NCBI GenBank assembly: GCA_949298075.1
Contig: CASFVA010000070.1
Coordinates: 1-64,000, forward strand
Direction: 5' to 3'
Source: an uncultured Lentisphaeria bacterium
Lineage (GTDB): Bacteria; Verrucomicrobiota; Lentisphaeria; Victivallales; Victivallaceae
DNA length: 64,000 nucleotides
Positions 9,136-17,028 of this stretch are shown here, piece after piece; position 1 is the stretch's first letter, and each line of letters begins with the position of its first letter. Both the position numbers and the translations under genes were made by a program. A model generated the notes under the pieces. It did not search any database. It saw only the letters and a list, made by a program, of their open reading frames with translations, and was not told where the DNA came from.

Positions 9136-10419
9136 ATGAAAAAACAACTTGCGGCGGTGATATTTTCGGTATTTACCCTGCTGGCGGCGAAGGGCGCTCC
9201 GGAGTCCGGTCCGGGATTTTCCCTCACCGTCGACCGGAAAGCCGACACCGCGCCCGGTCTGCTGTCGCAGCTGGAGGATGCCGCCCGGCGCACCGCCCGC
9301 ATCCTGCATCTGCCGGAACCGGCGGAAACCGGCGGACGTCTGCGGCTGGTGGCGGCGGGAACCCCTCAGTCCGACGGCGCCGGCTACCGGGTGGCTGACG
9401 ATACCATCCGGCTGACCATCGACGGGAGCGAACGCCATCCTCTGGAAACTCCGGGGATGCTCCGGCGCTTTCTGGGGGCGCTGATCGCCACCCGGTGCGG
9501 CTGGCCGCCGCCGGCGGATCCCGACTGGCTGCCGGCCTGGGTATTTCACGGACTGCGCCAGCGCCTGTACGCAGAAAAAGCCGAGGAACGCTTCATGCGC
9601 GGCAATCGCAGTCTGCCCGGCCTCAGCGCTCTGCTCGAAACGGGGCAGCTTCCGGATTTTCGCCATTTTTTCGAACTCAATCCCCGGCGGTTTTCGGCGG
9701 CGGAAGAATTTCTCTACGCTCAGATCGCCCGCGGACTGCTGGAAAGCGCGGTTCAGCGCCGCCGGCTGACCGCTTACCTCCGCGCGGCCGCCCGGTCCGA
9801 CGAACCGGCGGCGCGCCGGCGGCTGTGGCCCGGTCCCGGAGACGCGGCGGGACAAACCGCCGAAACCGGTCTCCAGTCCGGCCTGACCGACGAAATCGCC
9901 GCAGTGGTCTGGAACGATTTCACCCCTCGTCCGGCTGAACGTTCGCTGCGGGACTTCAGCGAGCTGCGCGGCCGCTTTTCCCTTCCGGAATTCGACGAAT
10001 CCGGCGAAGCAACCGGACGCGAACTCTCCTGTACCCTCGATCAGCTGCCCGAACTGCTCAAACAGCGTCCCGACGCTCCCGAACTGAGGATGAAGCTGCT
10101 CCGCAGTCTGACCGGATTTCTGCGCGACGACAGCCGCGACCTCAAGGCTGAAAGCCTGAAATTCGGCGTTTTGATTTCCCGGCTCGGCTCTGATGACGAC
10201 GCTGCGGCCGCGTTCCGGGAACGGCTCGACGCAGTTGAAGCCGGACTGCGCCGCCGGGCCGCGATTGAACAACTGCTCGCCGACACCGAATTTGAATGCA
10301 CTCCCGCCTTTGTCTATTACCGGTATCTGCTGCTGCAGCTTCAGGTTCCCGACGCCGCACTCACCGCGGCGGTGTCCCGGCTGCTGGAGGATGCCGAACA
10401 GGAATACATCGCGGAATAA
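9136..10419 (+). CDS. Exported protein of unknown function, peptidase-MA-like layout without HExxH
   Basis: 427 residues with a clear signal peptide (KKQLAAVIFSVFTLLAAKGAP), so it should act in the periplasm or outside. I do not recognise a named family. The stretch DPDWLPAWVFHGL near residues 128-140, followed by a helical region (AAEEFLYAQIARGLLES), is laid out like the helical metallopeptidase-MA domains found in exported proteins. The place where HExxH would be expected reads LIATRCGWPPP, so a catalytic zinc site is not visible. The dGTPase gene follows 16 bases downstream. It starts at the ATG 9136 with no strong ribosome-binding site. Confidence 0.6.
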   Translation: MKKQLAAVIFSVFTLLAAKGAPESGPGFSLTVDRKADTAPGLLSQLEDAARRTARILHLPEPAETGGRLRLVAAGTPQSDGAGYRVADDTIRLTIDGSERHPLETPGMLRRFLGALIATRCGWPPPADPDWLPAWVFHGLRQRLYAEKAEERFMRGNRSLPGLSALLETGQLPDFRHFFELNPRRFSAAEEFLYAQIARGLLESAVQRRRLTAYLRAAARSDEPAARRRLWPGPGDAAGQTAETGLQSGLTDEIAAVVWNDFTPRPAERSLRDFSELRGRFSLPEFDESGEATGRELSCTLDQLPELLKQRPDAPELRMKLLRSLTGFLRDDSRDLKAESLKFGVLISRLGSDDDAAAAFRERLDAVEAGLRRRAAIEQLLADTEFECTPAFVYYRYLLLQLQVPDAALTAAVSRLLEDAEQEYIAE

Positions 10420-10435
10420 GCTCCGGAGGATCGAC

Positions 10436-11794
10436 ATGCCCGCAATGAACTGGAAGCAACTGATTTCACCGCACCGGGTCGGCAGCACCGAACCGGTTGC
10501 CATCACCCACGACCGTTCGCCGTTTCAGCGCGACTTCGACCGGATTGTGTTTTCCGGAGCGCTGCGCCGGCTGCAGAACAAAACCCAGGTGTTCCCTCTG
10601 GTGAAAACCGATTACGTCCGTACCCGGCTGACCCACAGTCTGGAGGCCAGTTCGATCGGGCGTTCGCTCGGGACCACGACCGGAGTGTTCATCTGCGAAA
10701 GGTTTGACACCGCTGGGATCCATCCCAGCGACATCGGCGCCGCCGTCGCCGCAGCCGCCCTGGCCCATGATATCGGCAATCCTCCGCTGGGGCACGCCGG
10801 CGAGGAGGCGATCCGCCACTGGTTCACAACGTCGGCCGTGGCCGCCGCCATGCGCCGGGACCTCTCCCCGGATCAGGCCTCCGACCTCGACAATTACGAA
10901 GGAAATGCCCAGGGATTCCGGGTGCTGACCCACCTTGAAATGCCCGATCAGCCGGGCGGTATGCAGCTCACCTGCGCCACGCTGGGAGCTTTCGCCAAAT
11001 ACCCCGCCGCCTCGCGTTCGGCCGTCCGCCCCTTCGGAGTCGCCGGGAAAAAGTTCAATTTCTTCCAGCCGGAAAAGGAGTTGTTCCGCGAAGTGGCCGA
11101 GGCCTGCGGCCTGCTCCGGGTGGACGATTACGCCTGGCAGCGTCATCCGCTGGCCTATCTGGTCGAAGCCGCCGACGACATTGCCTATCTCATCGTCGAT
11201 TTCGAGGACGGCCAGCGGCTCGGACTCATTGACTACGCCGAATTGGAGGAGGCGTTTCTGCAGTTGGTTGACGACGGCAAAGTACGGTCCTATCTGACGA
11301 CGCTGCACTCCAAAACCCGCAAGGCCGAATATCTGCGCGCCAAGGTCATCGGACGTCTGGTGCAGTCGGCGGCCCGGGTGTTCATCGACCGCCAGGATGA
11401 ACTGCTGGAGGGACGTCTGGAGCATCCGCTGCTCGATTACCTGGACTGCCGCGACGTGCTGTCCGCGATTCGCCGCCGCAGCATCCGCAGCATCTACAAT
11501 CACCGCAGTGTGGCGGAAGTGATCGCGGCCGGATTTGAGATGGTGTCCGGCATGCTCGACATTTTCATGCCGTGCGTCAACGAGCTGGCGGCGGAGGCGC
11601 GGGGCCGGGGGCAGGCCTCCTGCCGGAGCCGCCGGCTGGCCGCGATTCTGCCGGATTTCACCGGAGATTCCGGGGACGACAGCTGGAAGTACGACACCTA
11701 CACCCGGCTGATGCGGGTCATGGACTACGTGGCCGGCATGACTGACAGCTACGCGGTGTCACTCTATCAGAAACTCAAAGGAATTTCACTCTGA
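10436..11794 (+). CDS. dgt: Deoxyguanosinetriphosphate triphosphohydrolase (HD superfamily)
   Basis: dGTPases split dNTPs into nucleoside and tripolyphosphate and so tune dNTP pools. The 452-residue product carries the family features RDFDRIVFSGALRRLQNKTQ, the metal-binding His of RLTHSLEASSIGRS, the HD pair in AHDIGNPPLGHAGEEAI, NYEGNAQGFRVLT, and the distal Asp in YLVEAADDIAYLIVDFED. GGAGGA precedes the ATG at 10436 at ideal spacing; the frame is open upstream inside the previous gene but that part is not family-like. It is probably cotranscribed with the exported unknown upstream. Confidence 0.92.
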   Translation: MPAMNWKQLISPHRVGSTEPVAITHDRSPFQRDFDRIVFSGALRRLQNKTQVFPLVKTDYVRTRLTHSLEASSIGRSLGTTTGVFICERFDTAGIHPSDIGAAVAAAALAHDIGNPPLGHAGEEAIRHWFTTSAVAAAMRRDLSPDQASDLDNYEGNAQGFRVLTHLEMPDQPGGMQLTCATLGAFAKYPAASRSAVRPFGVAGKKFNFFQPEKELFREVAEACGLLRVDDYAWQRHPLAYLVEAADDIAYLIVDFEDGQRLGLIDYAELEEAFLQLVDDGKVRSYLTTLHSKTRKAEYLRAKVIGRLVQSAARVFIDRQDELLEGRLEHPLLDYLDCRDVLSAIRRRSIRSIYNHRSVAEVIAAGFEMVSGMLDIFMPCVNELAAEARGRGQASCRSRRLAAILPDFTGDSGDDSWKYDTYTRLMRVMDYVAGMTDSYAVSLYQKLKGISL

Positions 11795-11874
11795 GCGGCC
11801 CCGCGGAACGGATTGCACTCCGGGGCATTGAAAAAGTGGCAAACCGGGGTTATTTTATGAAATGATCCAAACGC

Positions 11875-11951
11875 CGGGGCATAGCGCAGTGGCTTAGCGC
11901 GTCTGCTTTGGGAGCAGAAAGTCGCGGGTTCGACCCCCGCTGCCCCGACCA
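11875..11951 (+). tRNA. tRNA-Pro (anticodon TGG)
   Basis: A full cloverleaf with acceptor stem CGGGGCA/TGCCCCG, D-arm GCGCAGTGGCTTAGCGC, anticodon arm TCTGC-TTTGGGA-GCAGA (anticodon TGG) and a T-arm with GGTTCGACC. The 3' CCA is encoded. A rho-independent terminator follows 12 bases later. The last 9 bases of the gene plus TTT recur at 12408-12419. Confidence 0.97.
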
Positions 11952-11954
11952 TTT
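11943..11954 (+). repeat. 12-base direct repeat, copy 1 (tRNA-Pro 3' end)
   Basis: CCCCGACCATTT covers the end of the acceptor stem, the discriminator base, CCA and three bases beyond. An identical copy lies 465 bases downstream. Such duplication is typical of an attachment-site pair of an element that integrated at a tRNA 3' end. Confidence 0.5.
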
Positions 11955-11963
11955 GCAGTGTAT

Positions 11964-12012
11964 ACGGAATTTTGAACTGACCTTTCGGTCCCGTCAAAAT
12001 TCCGTTTTTTAT
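11964..12012 (+). terminator. Rho-independent terminator after tRNA-Pro
   Basis: A long hairpin, ACGGAATTTTGA pairing with TCAAAATTCCGT with an inner GACC/GGTC stem, is followed by TTTTTT at 12005 and more T-rich sequence. Confidence 0.8.
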
Positions 12013-12123
12013 TTTTCCGCTGAAGCAGGCGGAAAACGCCATCGCAGGACCGAATGGTCGGAGTATTTTTCAAGACAGGCGGAAAATCAGTTTTTCTGCC
12101 CGCGGCCGGGGGGTGGTGGATTA

Positions 12124-12279
12124 TTAAATATTTGTACCGGGATTTTGTATCCCATCAAGCCCAAAACGGTCTTCAAAATCAGCCAAGGACAGATTGTGCA
12201 GCTTGCGATGAGGACGCATGAAGTTGTCGAAGTTCACACGATGGAAATTCAATCTGGGGATGAGGCGCCACCCCTCATT
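12124..12279 (-). pseudogene. Short gene remnant, possibly a transposase C-terminal tail
   Basis: A leftward open stretch of 51 codons, bounded by an upstream TAA at 12282-12280 and ending in TAA at 12126-12124. It reads like coding sequence: RLNFHRVNFDNFMRPHRK, then HNLSLADFEDRFGLDG. The NF-x-RPHRKL pattern is reminiscent of the C-terminal ends of DDE-type transposases, but it is too short for assignment. It has no start codon or ribosome-binding site of its own. Its lower G+C and its position between the two 12-base repeats suggest leftover foreign DNA. Confidence 0.25.
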
Positions 12280-12407
12280 TTAAGATTGTGCAATTTTTTA
12301 TGAATCTCGCGGAGAATTTTTCGAGATAATGAAGTATCCAATCTTGAGGAACTTGAAAAATTCGCAGTTTTGAGGAGGCGGAAAAAAGTCAGTCCAAAGT
12401 CCCATCA

Positions 12408-12419
12408 CCCCGACCATTT
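12408..12419 (+). repeat. 12-base direct repeat, copy 2
   Basis: CCCCGACCATTT, identical to the tRNA-Pro 3' end at 11943-11954. It is followed after 12 bases by a terminator hairpin, as is copy 1. Confidence 0.5.
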
Positions 12420-12431
12420 TCATTCTCCGCC

Positions 12432-12454
12432 AACCGGTCTTCTGGTCGGTTTTT
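12432..12454 (+). terminator. Second rho-independent terminator, likely the displaced tRNA terminator
   Basis: AACCGGTC, a TTCT loop and GGTCGGTT (two wobble pairs), then TTT. Its position relative to repeat copy 2 mirrors that of the terminator after the tRNA. Confidence 0.5.
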
Positions 12455-12560
12455 CCGTTTCAGCAGCCGAATCGATGAGGATTGATCCGGCCGTTTACAG
12501 CAACGGCGCCGGCGCCGGACGGACAACCGCCTCGCGCCGACACCGTTTTTACGCAAAGGC

Positions 12561-12734
12561 TTACTTGACGATCAGACCGTCGCCGTAAACGAGACTCTCA
12601 AAAGAGATGCCGTAGAAAGTCTGGTAATAAACCTTGTTGCTGTTGCTCCCGGAAGCGGGAGTGCGCAGCGATCCGCAACCGGTCGCCAACCCCAGCAGTC
12701 CGGCCACAGCGGCGAAAATGAGCAGCTTTTTCAT
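12561..12734 (-). CDS. Small lipoprotein, 57 residues
   Basis: The product has a lipoprotein signal (MKKLLIFAAVAGLLGLATGC), a short Ser/Asn/Gly linker, then an aromatic-rich end (KVYYQTFYGISFESL). The start at 12734 is fixed by AGGAG seven bases upstream and by the signal peptide. No family is recognised. It has its own promoter-like sequence (12799-12826) and stands alone, divergent from the dehydrogenase gene. It should be anchored in a membrane facing the periplasm. Confidence 0.7.
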   Translation of the reverse strand: MKKLLIFAAVAGLLGLATGCGSLRTPASGSNSNKVYYQTFYGISFESLVYGDGLIVK

Positions 12735-12798
12735 GACACCTTCTCCTTTCTTGTCCAAATTTCCTGCAAGCGCCGGATGGCGCACCTCTGATGTGGAA

Positions 12799-12826
12799 AA
12801 TATATCCCGATTCCGGACAAAGTCAA
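12799..12826 (-). promoter_or_regulatory. Putative promoter for the small lipoprotein gene
   Basis: On the minus strand TTGACT (12826-12821), a 16-base spacer and TATATT (12804-12799), about 65 bases before the ATG. The rest of the 303-base gap (12735-13037) holds only this and the divergent promoter. Confidence 0.6.
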
Positions 12827-12965
12827 ATCGGAGCGGGCGGCCGGTTTCCGGCCGTTCAACCGCCGTCCCGTCCCCGGCGGAACAGGTTTTGCCCGCCGGA
12901 CTTGTTCTCGGCTGATCGCCGGGCGGAAACTGTCGGCCGGCAACGGCAATTTACCGGTGAAAATA

Positions 12966-12993
12966 TTGAAAATGTCCGGGAACATGATATATT
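12966..12993 (+). promoter_or_regulatory. Putative promoter for the zinc-dependent dehydrogenase gene
   Basis: TTGAAA (12966-12971), a 16-base spacer and TATATT (12988-12993), 45 bases before the ATG at 13038. Confidence 0.55.
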
Positions 12994-13037
12994 ATTCAAT
13001 TATCAAACCATGCAAACTCAGGTGAGGAGGTTCTAAA

Positions 13038-14144
13038 ATGGCTGAAATGGCGAAACTGGCTTATCTGGTGCAACCCGGCAAATTTGAATTCCGGGAATAT
13101 CCCATCCCCGAAATCACCGACGATCAGATTCTTATCAAAGTCGAAGGCTGCGGCGTCTGCGGCACCGACGGCCACGAATACAAGCGTGATCCCTTCAACC
13201 TCTGCCCGGTGGTGCTCGGTCACGAGGGTTCCGGCGAAATCATCAAGCTCGGCCGCAACATCAAAACCGATTCCGCCGGCAAGCCGGTCAAGGTCGGCGA
13301 CAAGCTCGTCACCTGCATCATCCCCTGCGGAGAATGCCCGGCCTGCAAAAACACACCGGCCCGCACCAACCTCTGCGAACACTGCGGCGTTTACGGACTC
13401 TTCCCGGACGACGACATTCATCTCAACGGTTACTTCGCCTCCCACATGGTCATCCGCAAGGGGTCGACTTTCTACAATGTGACCGGCATGAGTCTTGACC
13501 AGCGCATGCTGATTGAACCGGCGGCGGTCGCGGTGCATGCCGTGGAGCGCGCCAAGTCCACCGGATTGCTCCGCTTCGACACCCAGGTGCTGATCCAGGG
13601 CTGCGGACCGATCGGACTCATGGTCATGGCGGTGGTGCGCACCCTCGGCATTGAGAACATCATCGCCCTCGACGGCAATGACAACCGCCTGGCGATCGCC
13701 AGAGAACTCGGAGCCTCCCACACGTTCAACTTCACCAAATATCCTGACTTCAGCCAGATGCTGGCCGAAGTCAAGGCGGCCACCTCCGGACTGGGCGCTG
13801 AATTTGCGTTCCAGTGCACCGGAGTGCCGGCCGCCCACGCCAATGTCTGGAAGATGATCCGCCGCGGCGGCGGACTGTGCGAAGTCGGATTCTTCCTCGA
13901 CGGCGGACCCTGCGAAATCAATCCGCACTATGACCTCTGCAACAAGGAGGTCACTGCGGTCGGGTCCTGGGTCTACACCCCGCAGGATTATCCGACCACT
14001 TTCGATTTCCTGCGCCGGGCCAAGGCCATCGGCCTGCCGGTGGAAAAATTCGTGACCCACCATTTCCCGCTGTCGCAGATCGCCGAAGCGCTCGAAACCA
14101 ATGTGAAAATGCTCGGCATCAAAGTTGCGGTCGTCGCCGACTGA
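13038..14144 (+). CDS. Zinc-dependent medium-chain alcohol/polyol dehydrogenase
   Basis: 368 residues of the zinc MDR superfamily. The catalytic zinc site is GCGVCGTDGHE with GHEGSGE. A structural zinc loop has four cysteines (CGECPACKNTPARTNLCEHC), and the Rossmann motif QGCGPIGLM precedes the nucleotide-binding acidic residue (IALDGND). GAGGAGG lies upstream of the ATG at 13038. It resembles sorbitol, threonine and glucose dehydrogenase relatives; the exact polyol or sugar substrate is not readable. It is flanked by its own promoter and terminator, so it is probably monocistronic. Confidence 0.85.
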   Translation: MAEMAKLAYLVQPGKFEFREYPIPEITDDQILIKVEGCGVCGTDGHEYKRDPFNLCPVVLGHEGSGEIIKLGRNIKTDSAGKPVKVGDKLVTCIIPCGECPACKNTPARTNLCEHCGVYGLFPDDDIHLNGYFASHMVIRKGSTFYNVTGMSLDQRMLIEPAAVAVHAVERAKSTGLLRFDTQVLIQGCGPIGLMVMAVVRTLGIENIIALDGNDNRLAIARELGASHTFNFTKYPDFSQMLAEVKAATSGLGAEFAFQCTGVPAAHANVWKMIRRGGGLCEVGFFLDGGPCEINPHYDLCNKEVTAVGSWVYTPQDYPTTFDFLRRAKAIGLPVEKFVTHHFPLSQIAEALETNVKMLGIKVAVVAD

Positions 14145-14158
14145 TTCCGGCATCACGG

Positions 14159-14192
14159 GCCGGTACCGTACTCATCCGGTACCGGCTTTTTT
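14159..14192 (+). terminator. Rho-independent terminator after the dehydrogenase gene
   Basis: GCCGGTACC, a loop of ten bases, GGTACCGGC and then TTTTTT. Confidence 0.85.
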
Positions 14193-14234
14193 GGCCCCGG
14201 GCAGACTGGACTTCAAGCAGAAAGAAAACTTGCC

Positions 14235-16061
14235 ATGACCCCTTTTGACCACCTGATTTTCAGCGGATTTGATTTTTCCACAGCCCGCAGTTCAGTAGAA
14301 ATCGACGGCGGGAAAACCATGCTTGACTGGCGGGAAACCGTGCCCGGAACCTGGCAGGCAACGGCCGATGGCAACCGCTTTTCGCTGGAATGCCGCCGGT
14401 CCGGTCGCCGAACCATCCTGACCACCCGGGGCGAACTGGAGCGTCCCGCCGCCGATCTGCGCCTGACGTTGTTTTCCGTCACGCTTGCCCCGGCCCACCT
14501 GCTGACTCACGGCGCCCGCATGGGACGCTGCCGGCTGCTGAAATTTCCGCTGGCGGAGCCGGTGGAATTTGAGAGTTTTCATCTGACCGCCCTGACCGCC
14601 GCCGATGGCAGGCAGCTGGTGCTCTCCATGCCGCTGGCAATGGATCACATCGGGGTCTTCCGGGGGACGGCCCGGGGCGGAAGCACCACGATCTCAGCTG
14701 ATTTCGACGCTTCCGGATTCGGCGGCACAGTTTACGAGTTCGCCCCGATTACGCTGGAAGCGGGCGACGCGGTTGAGATCATGCGCGAATACGGCCGCGA
14801 CAATGCCGAGGTCCGACCTGATTTTTCCGCCCCGCCGGAATGCGGCTGGAACTCCTGGGACTACTACCGCTGGACCATCACCGAAGATGAGGTGCTCGCC
14901 AATGCCGAATTCATCGCCCGCGACCCGGTGCTCAGCCGCCACATCAAACGCATTATTGTCGACGACGGCTGGCAGTACTGTTACGGTGAATGGGAACCCA
15001 ACCACCTCTTTCCCTCCGGAATGCAGGCTCTGGCCGCCAGGCTGACCGCCATGGGCTTTGAACCGGGATTGTGGATTGCTCCGGCCATTGTTGAACCCCA
15101 CGCCCGAATCGCCCAGTGGAATCCGGAAATGCTGGCGCAATCCCGCGGCGGACAGCCCTGCCTCGGCTTCGAGTGCATGCGCCGCCACGGCTTTCTGCTC
15201 GACCCCACCGTATCCGAAAGCCGCCGTTTTCTGCGTGATCTCTTCGACCGTTACAGCGGATACGGCTTTAAATACTTCAAGCTCGACTTCCTCTTCGCCC
15301 TGCTTCAGGCCGGGCGCTACGCCGACACCGCGGTGCCGCGGGGACGGATTCCGGCCGAACTCATGAAACCGATTGTGGAAGGCGTGGCCGGCCGGGCTGA
15401 AATTCTCGGCTGCAATTATGCCTTCATGACCGGAAACCGGTTTGTGCGGTCGGTGCGGATCGGATCCGACATCCACGCCCGGTGGTCGGGCATCTGCGCC
15501 AATGCCGCCAGCATCGCCGCCCGGTTCTGGTCCAACAAGGTGCTGTGGCTCAACGATCCGGACTTCGCCCTCTGCCGCGGCGTTGACACCAGCAGCGATC
15601 CCGATCTGGACCGGCTGCAGGCATTGTATGTTTTTGTGGAGCCGAACGACAGTTTCCGACCGGAGCACGAATATCCGCTGGCGACAGCCACGCGCAATGA
15701 AATTGAAGTGCTGCTCTCCCTGACCCTGATGGCGGGCGGCGCGGTGAATTTCTCGGACAAGATGTACCGTCTCAACGAGCTGGGCCTGGCCATGGCCCGC
15801 AAAGTGGCTGCCGCCGAGTCCGGAGAGGCGGCGCTGCCGCTGGACCTCTTCGACAGCGAACTGCCGACCCTCTGGCTTCAGAAACTCAGCCGCGGCGGCC
15901 GGCTGCTGGCGGTCAACTGGAGCGACAGTCCGGCAGCGGTCTCCACCAGGCGTGCCGGCCTTCTGCCGGACCGGACCGAAGACTTCTGGCACGGCAGCAG
16001 CGGACCGGTGCCGCCGGAAGTGGAGCTGGCTCCGCACAGCTGCCGCCTCTTTGTCTGGTGA
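14235..16061 (+). CDS. Alpha-galactosidase-like glycoside hydrolase (clan GH-D, GH36-like)
   Basis: 608 residues: an N-terminal beta-sandwich region of about 190 residues, then a (beta/alpha)8 barrel beginning at CGWNSWDYY. The barrel shows IIVDDGWQ, GLWIAPAIVEP, the nucleophile Asp in YFKLDFLFA and the acid/base Asp in RIGSDIHARWS, all in the order seen in GH36/GH27 enzymes. No signal peptide is seen, so it is probably cytoplasmic and acts on imported galactosides. An AraC-type gene lies tail-to-tail just downstream and may control it. Specificity (galactose versus another sugar) is inferred from the family only. Confidence 0.82.
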   Translation: MTPFDHLIFSGFDFSTARSSVEIDGGKTMLDWRETVPGTWQATADGNRFSLECRRSGRRTILTTRGELERPAADLRLTLFSVTLAPAHLLTHGARMGRCRLLKFPLAEPVEFESFHLTALTAADGRQLVLSMPLAMDHIGVFRGTARGGSTTISADFDASGFGGTVYEFAPITLEAGDAVEIMREYGRDNAEVRPDFSAPPECGWNSWDYYRWTITEDEVLANAEFIARDPVLSRHIKRIIVDDGWQYCYGEWEPNHLFPSGMQALAARLTAMGFEPGLWIAPAIVEPHARIAQWNPEMLAQSRGGQPCLGFECMRRHGFLLDPTVSESRRFLRDLFDRYSGYGFKYFKLDFLFALLQAGRYADTAVPRGRIPAELMKPIVEGVAGRAEILGCNYAFMTGNRFVRSVRIGSDIHARWSGICANAASIAARFWSNKVLWLNDPDFALCRGVDTSSDPDLDRLQALYVFVEPNDSFRPEHEYPLATATRNEIEVLLSLTLMAGGAVNFSDKMYRLNELGLAMARKVAAAESGEAALPLDLFDSELPTLWLQKLSRGGRLLAVNWSDSPAAVSTRRAGLLPDRTEDFWHGSSGPVPPEVELAPHSCRLFVW

Positions 16062-16100
16062 CGCGGCCGGGCCTCCGGTCCGATCCGGCGGTTCCGGACT

Positions 16101-17000
16101 TCAATGCCCGAACCGCTCCCGGTAGGCCGCCGGAGAACAGCCGGTGGCGGTTCGGAACAATCGCGTGAAATAGCTGGAATCCGGCACGCCACAGGCGGCG
16201 GCGATCTCGCTCACCGGCCGCTCCGGGTCGTCGAGCAGCATGATCCGGGCCTTTTCTATGCGCAGAGAGTTGATGTATTTCACCAGCGTCGATCCGGTCT
16301 TGCGCCGGAAAAACTCCCCGATGTAGGAGGGACTGAGATGTACTTCGGCCGCCAGCCGCCGCAGCGACAGCCGGCGGTCGAAATTGGCGTTGAGATAGTT
16401 CATCAGCGGCAGAAACGCCCCGTTTTCATCCGCTCCGGATGCGCTCAGCCGGTCGCCGAACTGTTCGGCCAGCACCTGGTGGGACCGCCAGATTTTGGCC
16501 AGCAGCAGCCGGAGTCCGGCCTTGCGGGTAATGGCGGCAAATTCCGGGTATTTGAGATCCTCGGCGCAGAGCTGCTCCAGCAGCCGGGTCACTTCGCCGG
16601 CGAAGGGGGGCGGCAAAAAAATCTTGGCAATATTCCGGCGCCCGTCTGCGGGAGGACGGGAACTGAAAAAAGCCTCAAAGCCCGTAAGTTTCCGGAAGAG
16701 CTTCAGTTCCCGGCCCGAGAATTCCGACGGCCGGAACATGACCGTGTAATACTGGAAGTCTCCGGAAACCCTGAAAGCGTGGGTAGACCCCCGGTTGATA
16801 ATGTAAAGATCGCCGGGCAGAATCGGGTACGGAACGTCATCCACATAATTGACCCCGTGCCCGGAAATCAGATACATGATCTCGACGAAGTCGTGCCGGT
16901 GACAGCTTTCGTCAATCTCGCCGTGCGACCGGGAAAACCGCACGAAGAACTGATCGCCGTTCCGGCTGAAGTGGTTGAGGTGGTAAATTTTGCGTGCCAT
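16101..17000 (-). CDS. AraC-family transcriptional regulator with cupin-like sensor domain
   Basis: 299 residues. The N-terminal half is a cupin-like ligand domain (CHRHDFVEIMYLISGHG, ILPGDLYIINRG). The C-terminal 100 residues hold two helix-turn-helix motifs (LSLRRLAAEVHLSPSYIGEFFRRKTG and SEIAAACGVPDSSYFTRLFR). It is a DNA-binding regulator of the sugar-responsive type. It lies 28 bases behind the DUF89 gene on the same strand and converges on the alpha-galactosidase gene. The effector and targets are unknown. Confidence 0.9.
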   Translation of the reverse strand: MARKIYHLNHFSRNGDQFFVRFSRSHGEIDESCHRHDFVEIMYLISGHGVNYVDDVPYPILPGDLYIINRGSTHAFRVSGDFQYYTVMFRPSEFSGRELKLFRKLTGFEAFFSSRPPADGRRNIAKIFLPPPFAGEVTRLLEQLCAEDLKYPEFAAITRKAGLRLLLAKIWRSHQVLAEQFGDRLSASGADENGAFLPLMNYLNANFDRRLSLRRLAAEVHLSPSYIGEFFRRKTGSTLVKYINSLRIEKARIMLLDDPERPVSEIAAACGVPDSSYFTRLFRTATGCSPAAYRERFGH

Positions 17001-17028
17001 GCCGCACTCCGCTGGCCTTCCGGCGAAC

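Larger units (their letters stand above)
11952..12560. other. 609-base region without an intact gene, AT-richer than its surroundings
   Basis: Between the tRNA-Pro and the small lipoprotein gene no intact reading frame is convincing. The part up to about 12407 is visibly poorer in G+C than the rest of the window and contains a 51-codon leftward frame remnant (12124-12279). It is bracketed by the 12-base repeats and by two terminator hairpins. From 12455 to 12560 the base composition returns to normal and nothing further is seen. The best reading is debris of an inserted element. Confidence 0.5.

Noticed and set aside
11767-12042. Leftward small frame across tRNA-Pro
   Set aside because: It contains the familiar artefactual translation of an antisense tRNA (GVEPATFCSQSRRAKPLRY). 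The tRNA explains the sequence.
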